A stretch of 64,000 nt of DNA from Mimosa pudica (GCA_029929735.1 JAKELP010000018.1:756501-820500), one strand, 5' to 3'; shown: positions 46,573-59,456, numbered from the stretch's first letter. Notes: a model not told the origin generated them from the sequence alone. Made by a program: numbers and translations.

Positions 46573-47921
46573 TAATAAATATGCTTAGCAATCACGTATT
46601 TCATGGGACCACTAATTGTAATCATCGAACCATGCATCTAAGTTTTGACTCCGCCTGATTAAGCAGTATGTCGTCAAAGAGTAAATAGAATTACAGGAAA
46701 CAGCCAAAACCGAAGTTGCATCTCCTTGCTTAGCTTTTGTTCAACAAGCTAAGTTTTAAGAAATTTCTACATTTTGCTGCCAAAGTCAAAGATCTCGATG
46801 TGACAGGAGGCCAGAAAATACGTACAGGGAAGATATTCTTCCCCTTCGTAATATTTAATTAATATTGAGCCATAACGATTGCATCAATTATTCGTATAAC
46901 TTTACATGACGCAAGTACCCCAGATCAGAGATTTCGAGGATGAAATTCTGCAAGAACTCGCAAGTTCAAGGGTTAAGACTGGCATATGTTATATTTACTT
47001 GAAACTGATGACTGTAAGTCATTTTACTAATATGAATACAATACTCTATTCTCTTTCTTTTAAATATAAGACATATTTATGGAGATGAGTTTGATTTTAA
47101 ATATAAGACCTATTTTTACTTTTTTACAAACTTTTACCCATATTATCTGAGAGGGAGAGTAGAGATAAAGTTAAATTGTAATTATGTCTTGGTAATATCA
47201 TATGATTCAACTATCATTCTTAATCTAGTTAAATTGGGTAAATAGACCATATATTTTAAAAAAAGGAGTCTATATATAATGTCTTTGTCTAAAAAAGGTT
47301 TAAACTTAAGACTGTAAGAAAATATGTATTTGGAATTTATTGATTATTTGATTCTACATCGATCGTGAAACACAACGCTAGAGTAGTCTCTCTTGATGCT
47401 TGATCAATTGAAAAGATGAGTTCAATCTATATGATGATATCACTGGCGTGGTGCAAACAGATTGGAAGTAGCTCCCAGTGAGCTCAATACCAATACAGAT
47501 AGGTTCCTCATTGTGTCTTTTTTCCTTTTTTTCTCAGCTCGTATCTGGTTTGTTTAAGTTTAGTTTCTGCTTTCCGTTTATCAATTTGTGGTTTTGTTCT
47601 TGTCCGTTACACTAACAACAAAACACATTTGTATCTGTTTTTTTCACTCAACGTGGGACATTTAACATTCAATCAACGAACAGGTCAGGGTCCGTGGGTA
47701 TTACCAAAGGAGTCTGTTTATTATACTCATCCTACTTTGATTATTCTCAAATAATAAATCCTGCCTTTACAAGTTACAACAACACTCGTGGCGTTGTACT
47801 TGCCTTGGATTCTTAGTCCATTGGGAAATCGAGTAATTTTTGCTTATTTTAAAGCTCTTTCGATGATCCCAGGGTCGAATTCAATCTCTACATATTGAGA
47901 ACAGGTGTCTCTGTGGGGCGC
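46573..47921. other. Intergenic, no gene recognised
   Basis: A degraded MITE-like stretch with TTTTAAATATAAGAC repeated twice lies near 47060-47110. Otherwise AT-rich and non-coding by inspection. Confidence 0.4.
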
Positions 47922-48515
47922 ATAAACATTACATTCTGCCACTTGGGTGCTCCATGTACAAGAGAGTTTTCTTAGTTGATATTACTCAAATCCTTAATGT
48001 AAAATTTTGGCTCCAAATGCAAAATCTAATCTTAATTTGTCAATATTTTAAAATGAGTTCAATTGATATCTCATCAGTAATAAAGAGAAGGGGATAAAAA
48101 TGAGGGAATTAACAATAGAAAAAACTGAAAATGCCCCCTGAAAAAAAAAAACAAATTAAGGCCAACAAGCTGAAATCATGAATCTCATTCGCCCATTCAG
48201 GGATACAAGTTTATAAAAGATCCTATAGTATGTTTGGTTGTGTGAAAGAATGTAAAGAATTAGAAATGGAAAGGGTAAGAGATGGAAAGTAGGGGTAATG
48301 ATGAGAGAGTAAAGTTTGTGGGTCCCGCGATAAGTGTGAGATGGAGAGAGAAAACTTATGGGCCCGGGATATATGTAAATGACTATATTACCCCTTAACT
48401 TTTCAATTATTTACACCCCACTTTCTTTGCATTCTTGGAACCAAACAAGCAACTAATGTTCTCCTACACGTCGTCAACATAGAATCAACCGTAATTGCTT
48501 AAGAAACTTGTATTG
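47922..48515 (-). other. Duplicate of eIF3g downstream region
   Basis: Landmarks TAAACATTACATTCTGCCAC, TGTAAAATTTTGGCT, GGGGATAAAAATGAG, TTCGCCCATTCAGGG and ACACGTCGTCAACAT occur in the same order and orientation as at 18838-19201. The similarity stops near the position matching the eIF3g stop codon. The block is split at about 48230-48455 by a MITE absent from the eIF3g copy. Confidence 0.82.
48232..48450. mobile_element. MITE-like dispersed repeat, copy 2, with GTTTGGTT/AACCAAAC ends
   Basis: It has inverted ends GTTTGGTT and AACCAAAC and shares its body with 45333-45575. The eIF3g flank (18838-19201) provides the empty site, which proves insertion. Confidence 0.8.
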
Positions 48516-49129
48516 TCTGCATACTTAACAGAGAATAAATCAATAAGTAGTAGCTGTAGAGAGCAGCACGCTGCACGCAGGGAACTCAAAACAAGTACTT
48601 AATATAAAAAGTTGTCGAAGAATGAAGCACTTCACCTGATGGAAGTTCAAAATGTAAATCTGCACAGATCTGCTCACCAAATCATCTAGAGTTGACATTG
48701 AAAGTCATCTACCAATTGACCAGAAAGCCAATTCAGTCCCAATCTTGTTAATAATATTCACAAGACCTTAAAATAGTCTCAATAACAAAATCAATAAAAC
48801 CTACTAACACATTATAACTACAAAATCCAATACAAAAATCACGGGAAGCAACCAGAAACCCTTAAATTTATTACCCAATAAAATACATAAAATTCCCAAC
48901 CATGGGATAACATTACCAGTAGAAAATCGGGCAATATTGCACTCAACAGTTGCTCAGAAATCCTCATTTATCCATTTCCGCTGCCAGCAGTACAGGTAGA
49001 CTACATCAAACAGTTACCAATTAAATAAGAGAACAGATACATTTTAAAAGCCACAAGCTTCCTAAAGAAGGTAAACAGAGAATTCACAAGGTCTTAAAGG
49101 ATATAACAACAAAATCAAAAGCAACATGA
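48516..49129. other. Probable 3' UTR of the SRRM1-like gene
   Basis: No gene is seen. The part next to 49130 follows the stop codon of the minus-strand gene. Confidence 0.45.
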
Positions 49130-52100
49130 TTAGTGATTCAAGCCCTTCTTTGCTTTAAGTGATTCAAGAGCTTTATTTCGTAATTCAATCTCAAGTTTCT
49201 TTGGATCAGATGGTGACTCTTCAATATCATTTCGACGAAAATCCTTTCTTTCAGCTTCATCCTCATCTGAAGAGTAGCGGTCTGTTTTATTTTTCATTTT
49301 GAGCTTCTCTGCACGCCGCTCTCCTTTTTTGCGTCGTCTCTCCTCACGCCTTCGACGCTTCTCCTCCTTCCGCAGTTTTCTCTCCTCCTTTTTCCTTCTC
49401 TTAACCTCTTTCCTGTTCTCTAAATCAGAATCATCGCTGGACTCTTCATCAGAAGCAACCTTTCTCTTGTGCTTTCTCTTATCCTTTCCTTCTCTTCTAT
49501 GCCTCCCACTTTCCTCAGAACTAGAATCATACGGAGCATTCTTTTTAACCGGAGAAACTTCAGCTTTGTCATGCTTGTCACTGTCCTTTGAAAAACTTGA
49601 TTGTAAGTGTTTCTTCTCACCAGACTTTTTACGATCCACATCATATGATTCAATAAGCTTCTCACCAGGAAAAGATTCCTTGTACATTGGTGACTTGGGT
49701 TGAGGAATTTCAGCACCAATGCCAGAAGATTTATCACTGCCAAGAAAGTTTTTACACTGTAAGATAAATTTGTGCAAGGTAGCCAGGTTAGTGAGAATAA
49801 CTGCAGCATGCCAACTAATTAATACCTCTTTATCTCCCGGCCTTTCTTGTTAGAATCAATGTTATCATTACGTCGCTGAGATTCAGAACCCAGACGCCCT
49901 GCTGCCCTTTCAGGAGAGAATACATCCTCAGTATGAGTCTTTGCAGGTGAAACTTTTTTCTTACTGTCAGGGAACACATGTTTCATTATCCCTTGTGAAG
50001 ACCTTGATTTGTGATCTCCAGCCGCTCTACCAAACACAGAGAAAAGAATAAAATAAGCAATAAGTCAATAAAATAACAGAGAAGGCAATTGAACAAAGGA
50101 ATTCAAATACTACAGATAAACAAGATCCAGCAGAAGATATTCAATTAATAATAATAACCTTGAATAGTTTATTTCCTCTGCTCCTTCACTTGTTTCTGGG
50201 CTATCATTCCTGGGCTTTTGGATTCTTGATTTCTGAGGGCTAAAATTTCTCTCTTGCGTCAACATTACCCCTCTTTCCTTCCGAGGGCTCTCATGCGGAC
50301 TAAATGACCAAAACAAAGTACATGTTAACACCCCAATTATACAAAAGACTGAGTAAATCAGAACATTGGTCGAGGAGACAAAAAGTTACCTATTGTCTTC
50401 ATTGACAATCTTTCTCCTTGCTTGCGGAGAAACTGACCTGGTTGGAGACTTCTCAGGTGTGGAAAATGAACCTTGTGATTTATAACGCAATGAGTTGTGA
50501 TCCTTGTCTCTCTGAACATTCCTAACAGGACTTGAGGACTGACGAGCAGCAGGTGATAATCCTTCTTGTGATCTGTGAGACATGTAATTATTGGTCAATA
50601 ATACTCATTAAATGTATAAATATTATATTATAACAACAGTTTAACTCATCAGATAAGATCATGTGAATCCTATACAGAATATTATACATCTATCATGCTA
50701 GGCATCATTATACCTGACTCTTCCACCAGAAGACTGCACAGGACTTCTTGGTCGTTTTGGAGCATTTCTCCTCACAGGTGATGGAGATACATGTCGACGT
50801 GTAGGAGACCTGGAACTCCATTCACCTGAAGAAAGAGACCTCCTTGGCGAAGGACTAGGAGACCATTTACGATCAGAAATAGGAGATCTACGCGTCACAG
50901 GTGATGGAGACCTACGTGGTGGAGTTCTACTTCTATACCTTCTTCGAACAGGGGAGGGGGATAGCACAGGAGAGGGAGATCTTCGGCGTACAGGTCTTGG
51001 TGACATTTTGTGTATAGGCGGTGACCTTCGTCGGTGTATGGGTGATGGTGATCTGCGATGACGCAATGGAGAGGGTAACCTGCGTCTCCTCACAGGAGAG
51101 GGTGACCTGCGTCTTCTCACGGGAGAGGGTGATCCGCGTCTTCTCACAGGAGAGGGTGATCCGCGTCTTTTCACGGGAGAGGGTGATCTCAAAGGAGAGG
51201 GTGATCTACGTCTTCTTGCAGGAGAGGGTGATATGTGTCTTCTTGCAGGAGAGGGTGATCTGCGTCGTCTTGCAGGAGATGGCAATCTACGTCGTCTTGC
51301 AGGAGAGGGGGATCTGCGTCTTCTCACAGGTGAGGGTGATCTGCGACGAAATGGAGAACGCACTCTCCTTCTCAAAGATGGTGATCTATAATGTGAGCGA
51401 GAGCTGGATCTTCGCCTAGAAAAAGGTGATCTTCTTCGAGGAGATCGTCGTGGTGAATGCCTCTGTGGAGGAGAAATAGATTGTCTTCGTGGTGAATGGC
51501 GAATCCTTTCAGAAGAAATGGAGCGTCCACGAGCTTCTGGCAACTGGGATGTACTTCTAGACCTTTGTCTGTCACAGAATAACAAACTTATATACACAAT
51601 TTGAACCAAGTAAAAGGAAAACAAACTGGTACTCCTCAATTGAGAAAAAAAAAGTGAACTAGTCAATCTGGTTGGGAACTGTCTAGTGTCTACAAGAAAG
51701 GAATAGGCAGGGAACCAAACCAAGCACCCATCAGCTGCTCAAGTTGTATCTCATAATAGGACTTCCAACCGCTAAAAGTGATGTGTACAATTAAAGTCTA
51801 AGCGAAAAAATTTAAAAGCATACCCTGAATGACTTCGAGAATTTGAAAACGATCTACTCCTTGACCTAGAACGTGAGCCTCTGCCAGCATAGAAAAATCA
51901 ATTTATGAACTTCAAAGATAGAAACAGAGTCATATTATGATATACAATTTGGCAAAAAATTACCGGTAAGGTGAAGCAGAAATTGCTGGTGAATGAGGAG
52001 ATCTAGAATACCTGTTACAAAGTGAAACCAGATTAGTAATCCATAACCCAATCAGAAGCTATGAGATGGTGAGTCAAATTCTCCAGGATTCTCCCTCATC

Positions 52101-53893
52101 CCGATATCCAATTTTCAGCTAAAGGCAATCCTGATATTCGGCTTAAATTGAAGACTAACAGATTAAGTTATCAAGACTGGCACAATTCTATCCATGAGTA
52201 AGATGAAAACCCCATCCCAGTACATACTTCATAATTTGACTAACTATCATTATGATAGTGCTTATTAAGGACACAAAATCCAATTTACCTATTCCTTGAT
52301 CTCACACCATTCCTTTTGTCACTTTCCTTTCCATCTTGAACGTAATCTACTGAATCCCTTGGCTTCAAGGCTTGGTCTGATGCAGAATCAGTATCCTTGG
52401 AATCAAATCCACCGTCCTACAGTAGTTTGAGGTAAAGGACATGAACCCAAATAATTGCAGAAGCTAGCTGAATACCATCAAAACATAACCAGAAGTTAAA
52501 ACCAAAAATGCAGCTCTATGAAGTGCAATTCCAGCATGAACAAAGTAGTATTACCATCTTCTTCACCCTCTCTTGCAAGAATTCTCTACCTTCTTTATCT
52601 CTTTTCTTCTGAAGTTCACTAGTTATTTTATCATGTTCGACCTAAATCATTCATGGGAAGTAGCTTCGTCAGATAAAATAAAAATTGTGGAGGCAAAAAG
52701 TACACAAGAGACTTAAGTACTTAGCAAGACAGAACCACACCTTCTTCTTCCTGAGCTCTTCTTCTTTGGCATCCAAGAACTGCTGTGGAACACCACTGGC
52801 ATTTTTCTGCGCACTGAGAAGAAGCGACCAAAGCTCTTTCATAAACTTCCCAGTGTTCTTCTCCATAAATCCAGTAATTTGTATTTGGACCTCCTTCCCG
52901 TTTACTTCCTACATGACATCAATATACATAACAAAAACGTAACTGCACATAATATTTCCCAACATCATCAAATATCACATTGATAATGGCCAATTTGAAC
53001 TAGAAAGCAACAATTGTATAATGCAAACCTAATAAGTAAAGCAGTGTACCTTCACATCCAGAAGACCATGAATGAAGTTAATAAGCACCTCATCCTCAAA
53101 CCCTAAAAGTTCAGTCACCCTTTTCGTTATCCACGGCTTTATTACATCCATATTCACCTTAGTCATGTCAACCTAAAACCAATTTCCCAATAATAATTCA
53201 ACAAATGAGAAATTAAATAAAGCAACAACATCTATCATACTTCATGAATACTCCTCCGTTCCTAAATATAAAATCACTTTTAAATTTCAATTTGCTCCTA
53301 AATATAAACAACTTTCTTATTTTTCTCAACTTTTTCCCAAATTAAGCATAATAATGCTTATCTATAATAAACAAGCAAGACAGAGAGAGTGAGGATAAAT
53401 GTATACGGTTAGGGTGGTAATAATTAGGACCATAGTAACATCATGTGCTAATAACTACTTATCCTTAATCTAATCAAATTAGGGAAAGCGATGTTATATT
53501 TAGGAACAAAGAGAGTAATAATTAGAACCATGCAATAACCAATTCATTTCCTTACAATATTCAAATAAACAGCTCACAATTGCAAATACTTAACCTATTA
53601 AATACAACAACAACAAAAAGTTTAGTGACAAAAAAAATTACCAAATGTTCCAATTCAGGCGCAAACTTCTGAGATTTCAACAATTTAGCCTGCTTGTTAG
53701 AAAAGCGAGTGTCCTGATCCGCCGACGTGCCCTACACACGAAATTCAAACGACGAAATTTGTGAACAAAGCTATTATCATGCTTAATTCAAAAGAAAGCT
53801 TAAATTGAACATCATCGAAAGCGAAAATCGAAATCCTCTTGTTATAAAGGTTTAGTATTATGAAGTACTGACTCTGAAGAATCCGCCCGACAT
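49130..53893 (-). CDS. SRRM1: SRRM1-like splicing factor with PWI domain and RS repeats
   Basis: Thirteen exons keep phase: 53893-53873, 53731-53642, 53172-53050, 52908-52741, 52641-52555, 52416-52289, 52011-51964, 51880-51824, 51568-50714, 50572-50390, 50299-50159, 50026-49826 and 49736-49130. They give 902 residues. The start MSGGFFRGTSADQDTRFSNK and the PWI domain (about 30-130, with VIKPWITKRV and HGLLDVKEVNG) match SRRM1/SRm160 and Arabidopsis At2g29210. The PWI domain binds nucleic acid. Residues 241-525 are an Arg/Ser/Pro region with many RRRSPSP units, a phosphorylated splicing-speckle signature. The C-terminal 200 residues are very rich in Lys, Arg and Glu and end KAKKGLNH. It acts in the nucleus as a splicing coactivator. 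Intron 2 contains a MITE at 53251-53515. Confidence 0.95.
50940..51400 (-). repeat. RS-domain coding minisatellite (27-30 base units)
   Basis: Within exon 9 of the SRRM1-like gene a unit coding RRRSPSPV/A repeats more than ten times in frame, with lengths kept to multiples of three. Two units are shortened (about 51182-51195 and 50955-50975). Such units expand and contract by slippage, and this explains the gene's length differences between species. Confidence 0.85.
53251..53515. mobile_element. Stowaway-type MITE in SRRM1-like intron 2
   Basis: Starts CTCCTCCGTTCCTAAATATA after TA (53249-53250) and ends TATTTAGGAACAAAGAGAG before TA. The same family, truncated, sits in the RABA2 intron at 11461-11586. 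Confidence 0.85.
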
Positions 53894-55184
53894 TTTTGGT
53901 GAGATGGTGAAAAGGAATGAATGGATCTGCGAAGAGAGTGTGAATGCCACTTGTGAAGTGTGTGAGCTCGAAGGTATTACCCTAATTCTGTGTATTCATG
54001 CTTTCCAGATTTTTTATGTTCCGATTTTGCCCTTACAGGCTAATTGTCGTCTTTCTTGTTTTTCGGCTTTGCCTTTTTGAGAAGCTGTCTAATTTCCTGA
54101 GAGAAAAATTATTACTCCACTTCCGTTTTAATTAAAACACCTATTTAATTATTACTCATGAACTTGTTAAACCTGCTCCTGAACTTGTTATTGGCGGTCC
54201 ATTATATTATCACACTAGCTCATTTACCTCGTTATTTGTTGCTCATCAACTTGTTATTTGTCACTTTGTATGTTTATACTATGAGGGGCAAAATGGTCTT
54301 TAGGTATTTAGAATAAATTAAAGTAAGGTCTCTAGGGACCCTACTTTAATATGAGGAGTTTATGGGACCTTTCTAGTATAAAGTTCCTTGTCAGAAACCT
54401 CATATTAATTTTCCCTTTAATTTAAACTGGCTATGATGATATTTTCCCAAAATTAATTTATTGTACTAAAAGATTAACATAAATTCTAAATACATAAGAT
54501 AAAGATTTTCTTTAATTTAAAAAAAAAGTTAAATGTATTATATTTAAGATCGAGAGTATTGAGCAAATATGAATGTGAATATGATCAATGACTTATTAAT
54601 GTTGCTTTTTTATTTAGCATGCCTCTTTCACTTATCTTTTTATAACTCCTTGAATTTGTTTGATATTAGTAATAGTTTTTCTTGTGATCATGACACGATT
54701 CTCTCACTTTTTAATCAGATATAAGGGTAAGCTTGGTTTTGGAAGATTATTTTCTAAAATTGCGATAATTCTTTTATAAGGCCATAATATTTTATCCATA
54801 AAGAGCGAAATTACTTCACTTAGATATTCCTCGGGGAAAATTCAGCAAGAAAAACTCTTAATAAATGTTTGATAATTTTTTAACTGAAATGACAATTGAT
54901 TATAACCTAAAATTTTAACCACAATCAAAACTTAACCCTTTTTATCATCATTGTTTGATTGATTCGATACAAATGTTATTACTATTTGGGTATAAAGCAA
55001 CCACTAATCCAACTAAATAGTGGATAGTTTTGATTCTAAATATATGATAATCATTTTGATTAGCCATTTCTTTCAAGCTCTTGAAATGTGGCGAGGAACA
55101 AACGTTGCTCCTACCATCATTCCAAGAAATCAAGGAGCGCAATTGATATCTCTATATTATATGTGCTTCTTCATATTCCCCCAC
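53894..55184. other. SRRM1-like promoter and intergenic
   Basis: The first 100 bases are the short leader and promoter of the SRRM1-like gene. A short phrase AACTTGTTA(AA/TT) repeats four times within 54160-54270. No other gene found. Confidence 0.4.
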
Positions 55185-55439
55185 CACTACAAGAAAAGAG
55201 TAAGCTAGTCACGTGGGGTATGTGGCGCATGGGGCAAGAGTGACAAAACAATCTATGTTTGTTACGCATGAAATCTCCCAAACGTGACATACACTGCATT
55301 TGCTTATATTTGTTGCGTATGGAGATGTTTGCGCGCGACAAAGGAATATATTTATTCATTTTTCATTTCTTTCATGGTTTGTCACGTACTAAAAATGCAT
55401 CAAAATAAATTCATGCGTGACACATGCATATAAACACCT

Positions 55440-55625
55440 GTGGGTACCCACCTCTCGAGGTGGGGGTTATGTGACTTATGTCACGTATGGCCCTTTCATA
55501 CGTGACATAAATCACATAACCCACCTCAAGGTGGGTATGTGACTTATGTCACGTATGGAAGGGTCATACGTTACATAACCCACCTCGAGAGGTGGGTTAT
55601 GTAGCATATGACCATGGTCATGCGC
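55440..55625. repeat. Palindromic repeat cluster in the CACTA element
   Basis: CCCACCTCTCGAGGTGGG is an 18-base near-perfect palindrome. GACTTATGTCACGTATGG and its inverse CATACGTGACATAAATCAC follow, and a second CCACCTCGAGAGGTGGG lies near 55585. The set could fold into large hairpins. Confidence 0.85.
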
Positions 55626-55911
55626 CACATATACCATACGCCACAAAAGGTTCATGCGTGACATTGTGATGCATGTTTAATATGGTCATACGCCACATGT
55701 CTTCATGCGTGACATATATCATGCGTGACATTGTGATTCATGTTTAATATGGTCATATACCATACGCCACATGTTTATTTCCTTTACCATCTCCATATTT
55801 CTTCCTACCCACTATCATTATTTCTTCCTATATAAACTCACTTCTAAAATCTCCATATTCACCTCATTTCATTTATTTCCTTTACCATCTCCATCTTTCT
55901 TCCTACCCACT

Positions 55912-56090
55912 ATCATTACAATAAAAACATTTTAGAACCACAAAAATAAAATTAAAATTTGATTTGGGTAACTATTTAGTAACACAATAAAGTGCCAAAT
56001 TCCAATAAAGGACCCCTAAAAAATTATACATATTACAATAAAAACATTTTAGAACCAGAAAAATAAAATTAAAATTTGATTTGGGTAAAA
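55912..56090. repeat. Direct repeats inside the CACTA element
   Basis: The block ATTACAATAAAAACATTTTA...TTTGATTTGGGTAA (about 58 bases) occurs at 55914 and 56033. A second pair, TTTCCTTTACCATCTCCAT followed by TTCTTCCTACCCACTATCAT, occurs at 55779 and 55877. Confidence 0.88.
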
Positions 56091-56417
56091 ATTTAAATTT
56101 CCCGCGAGTGCATAAAAAAATTTAGCATATTGTGTCGCGTATGGTGTATGGTGTATGTCACGCATGGGCACCAACTTTAAAAGAAATTATGTCATGTATG
56201 GTGTATGTCGCGTTTGGACCAGGTCCATTGGTCCAAACGCGACATAAGCACCTACTTTTTTTGTGTGGCGTATGACGCTATTTGTGGCGTTTTTTTCAGC
56301 TTGTCACGTCATGTTTTGTGGCGTTTGCTTCACACGTGACATACCTATATTGTCTCGAATTTCAACGCCACTAACCCTTGATTTCATACGCCACTAGGCT
56401 ATGTTTTTCTTGTAGTG

Positions 56418-58629
56418 CCCTATCATAACATTAAGATTTATTTGACTTTTAGTGAGAAATTATATAAACTAACTTATAGTTTGATTATATGTGACATGTG
56501 TTATATAATTTAGTGGTCTAATTTGGTTTCTTAATTTTCACAAAAAAAATCAAAGAAATCTTATATTTAAGATTTGAGTAGTTCAAAAGAAACGGCCAAC
56601 TAACAAAAATAAGGAAGATTAAAGGGGATGGTTTAAGTGTTTTGAAGATAATGGCGTTTTAACTTATTTGAGTGACATATTTAATTTAGTCAAGTGAATA
56701 GGTCATATAATTTTAACATGAGATGGTATCATGCCATGCATTTCATATTTGGATAGTAGAAATAATTGTATTGTTTTTTAAGAAAATATAGTTGTATTAT
56801 TAATTCGTTGAGAAATAAGCATGGTCAGAATTTTCTTTGTCATGGCTTTTTCTCATTCTCCCTCTCTCATTTTTTTTCTCTCAGATCTTTATCCACAGTT
56901 AAATTAAAACAATAAATGTTCAAGATTGTTATGTTGTAAGGTGATGAGTGAGATCTGGGCAGACGGCGAAGGGAAGAAGATGGATCTACATGATGGAGAA
57001 CGGATTTTGAAGAAGAAGAAGAAGACGTGATTCTTGGAGCTTTTGTGTGTTTATGCGTGGTTGAAGATAGATCTGTATGCCCAGTCAAGTTCCATTTTGG
57101 GTATCAAAAAATTGAATTTGATCTTAGTTATTAACAACAATACGGTCATATTTTACACGCATTTTTTAGCTTCCATACTAGTATTTCAACCAACCAAACA
57201 CGAAAATATTCCCATCAAAATCATTTTTCTTCATGTGTTTACCAAACACACTTTGGCATTCCATTCCTTTCCATATTTCATTTACCTTTCTCTTCTATTC
57301 TATCATAATAATAAAAAACGGACCCTTATATTATTCTACTCAACTTTAAAGTTTTATCAACTATCTTTTATCTTGGCCAAAAAAAATCAACTATCTTTTA
57401 TCTTTGTCACTCAGGTTTGGTACGGTGTTCTTTGTGTGAGGACAATAGATATGAACAAAGTACAAATAAGATCACATCAGTACAATGCGAATCGAGCGAG
57501 CTTCAGAATATATCACTTGTCACAGTGCCGTGAACGAAAATGGTTTTCACTAGACAGGAAAAACCCCAAAGCCAATTTAACTTGACTGGCAACTATTTTT
57601 TAGCTGATGATGACTAGCTTGTGCTTCACAAAAAGAGCAAAAAGCTGACTGACTTCTCCTTAAGTATGTGTTTATACACTTATACTACTCATAGTGTTGC
57701 AATTTTCAGTCACATTAAACAAGTTTTTTGAGTAAAGTCACGTTAAATTATTGAAAGTGGCCAGGAGATTTTCTCCCCAAAACACCGAGAGATCAACCTA
57801 CTTTTTAGGAAAGTACGATCAACTTAATTACAGCGGCCCTATGAGCGATATCATAAATTTTCTTACTGCGCCCCTAATTTTTTCTCGCTAATATTTCTAT
57901 CCAAAACATGCATTTGCAATTTTGCATGAAACCAGAGGAGTGTTATATGGATCTACACGTGGATTTTTATCCCATGTATATTTGTGTGTACATCTGGTGT
58001 ATAATTAAGAAATGCATTACGTGGATTTCGGATTGGACATGAAAAATGATAAAGCCTGAAATTGACAAATTATCCCTCGTCAGTCGTCACTGGCCTCACT
58101 CTCTGTCCTAGCCTCACACAGCAACCGCACATGAGCTGCCACGATATTTCTTTGGACATTTCTTTCGCCACTTCTTTTTTTTTTTTTTAAAAAAAACAAA
58201 CCAACCCCCCCCCCCAAAAAAAAAACAATTTCATGCTCACTTAGTTATTTTGATGCGGCACAAGATGAAAATAACAACAAAATCGTTGACGCAAGTTGAA
58301 ATTTAACTCAGTTTTTTCGCCATTGCATCAGCTCAGAAACTCATCACATCTTTCAACTTGATTCAAATGTTCTTCAAAAATTCAAAAATGAATATGAAAC
58401 TAACGCTATAAAAACGATGACAAATAAAATCACAAAATGTAAAAATCTTTGACTTATAAACGGGGTTTTTTCAATCTCTTCTTTTCACTATCTTTTTTCA
58501 ATCTCTTCACTTCATCAACTTTGACACAAAATGTTACAAATTTACAACCATGTTACACACGTGGCATCGAAAAGCCAGGCTGGCTTGAAGTAGAAAACAG
58601 TAGAAGGAACAATAGTAGTTGCTTAATGT
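56418..58629. other. Intergenic, no gene recognised
   Basis: The longest frame (57034-57585, 183 codons) has low-complexity Phe/Leu/Ile content, no domain and a run across AT-rich DNA, so I do not accept it. A region near 57170-57310 recalls the AACCAAAC MITE. Homopolymers lie at 58177-58225, including a C-run of about ten. Confidence 0.45.
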
Positions 58630-58850
58630 TTTCCAATGCCCGTTAAACCAATTCAGACATAGAGGCCACTAAACATCACATGCATGCTCAGTCAGTGACC
58701 CAATGACCTCCAATTTAAGTATTTGTCCCCAAAAACAAACTTATAGCAAAATATCATCGAGGGCCGTTGTTGTATAGCCAAATGAGAAAGATCAAAGAAG
58801 CACGAGATTTTGACACGTGGACCCAAGCTTATAATCCGATGTAAACCTAT
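58630..58850 (+). promoter_or_regulatory. Upstream copy of the duplicated TFIIA promoter block
   Basis: The block holds GCACGAGATTTTGACACGTGG followed by ACCCAAGCTTATAAT and AAACCTATT, the same as at 59629-59680. It has the G-box/ABRE core GACACGTGG at 58812-58820. After AAACCTATT the match ends and a MITE starts seven bases later, so this copy lacks the TATA part. Confidence 0.75.
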
Positions 58851-58856
58851 TGAGTA

Positions 58857-59044
58857 CTTCCTCCGTTCCTAAATATAGGAGCTAGTTGATTTTTGTAAAT
58901 TTTTTTCTAAACTAGTTTATTTGACTTATAAACTAACATATGATCTAATAATTTTTAAAATATGTTATGAATAAGTGGTTCAATTCGGTTTTTTAGAATT
59001 ATCCAAAAAAGTCAACTAGCTTTTAAATTTAGGAACAGATAAAG
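58857..59044. mobile_element. Stowaway-like MITE, family B, in the TFIIA upstream region
   Basis: Starts CTTCCTCCGTTCCTAAATATA after TA (58855-58856) and ends AATTTAGGAACAGATAAAG before TA. It sits between the two promoter block copies. Confidence 0.82.
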
Positions 59045-59456
59045 TATTTATATTCTCCTCTTTAAAATTGTCGAAAACATCACTTTCAATATTTAAACTT
59101 ATCATCCATTAAATATTTAATGCTCTCAATTTTTTAATTTGAAGTTCACCTCTTTCTTTCTAAATTATAATAATACATGCAGATGTTATGAGAGTATTAT
59201 TTAATAAGATTCATGCCCTTCTACTTCTAACATTGCTTTTTGAAAAAAAATCATCCAAACATGTTTTAGAAAGTCACATTAAGCAAAACAACTTTTACCA
59301 TTGCAAATTCACACATAATCACATCACACAATTTTACTTTTTTCCAATCTTACCTTAAGCAATCAAATTGAAAAAAAAAAGTCATTTCTCGATCACCAAT
59401 CCAAATCCAAAGACACAGACACGAAAACAATTAAAGGATAAACAGTATGTGTAATA

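Larger units (their letters stand above)
55185..56417. mobile_element. Non-autonomous CACTA (En/Spm) transposon
   Basis: The ends are CACTACAAGAAAA and the inverse TTTTTCTTGTAGTG, the hallmark of CACTA elements. The 3-base flanks are CAC and CCC, a near match to the expected 3-base duplication. The 1,233 bases encode no transposase. Subterminal regions carry many copies, in both directions, of a motif like ATGCGTGACAT/CATACGCCAC, as expected for transposase binding sites. The middle (55780-56090) has direct repeats, and 55440-55620 holds strong palindromes. Confidence 0.9.

Noticed and set aside
49299..49703. 134-codon Ser/Leu-rich plus-strand frame
   Set aside because: Antisense shadow of the Lys/Arg/Glu-rich C-terminal exon of the SRRM1-like gene.
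51050..51350. Evenly spaced GGAGAGGGTGATCTGCG-type repeats that look like a CRISPR array
   Set aside because: They are in-frame coding repeats of the RS domain in exon 9 of the SRRM1-like gene, with no spacers of unique sequence, in a plant nuclear genome.
51021..51419. 132-codon plus-strand frame with repeated RERVI-type units
   Set aside because: It is the antisense shadow of the RS repeats.
54160..54270. Repeated AACTTGTTA phrases suggesting a small regulatory array
   Set aside because: The copies are few, irregularly spaced and AT-rich, so chance or decayed repeat is a simpler reading.
57034..57585. 183-codon plus-strand frame, the longest without a match
   Set aside because: It is low complexity, with no domain, crosses AT-rich intergenic DNA including MITE-like sequence, and shows no promoter or splice support.
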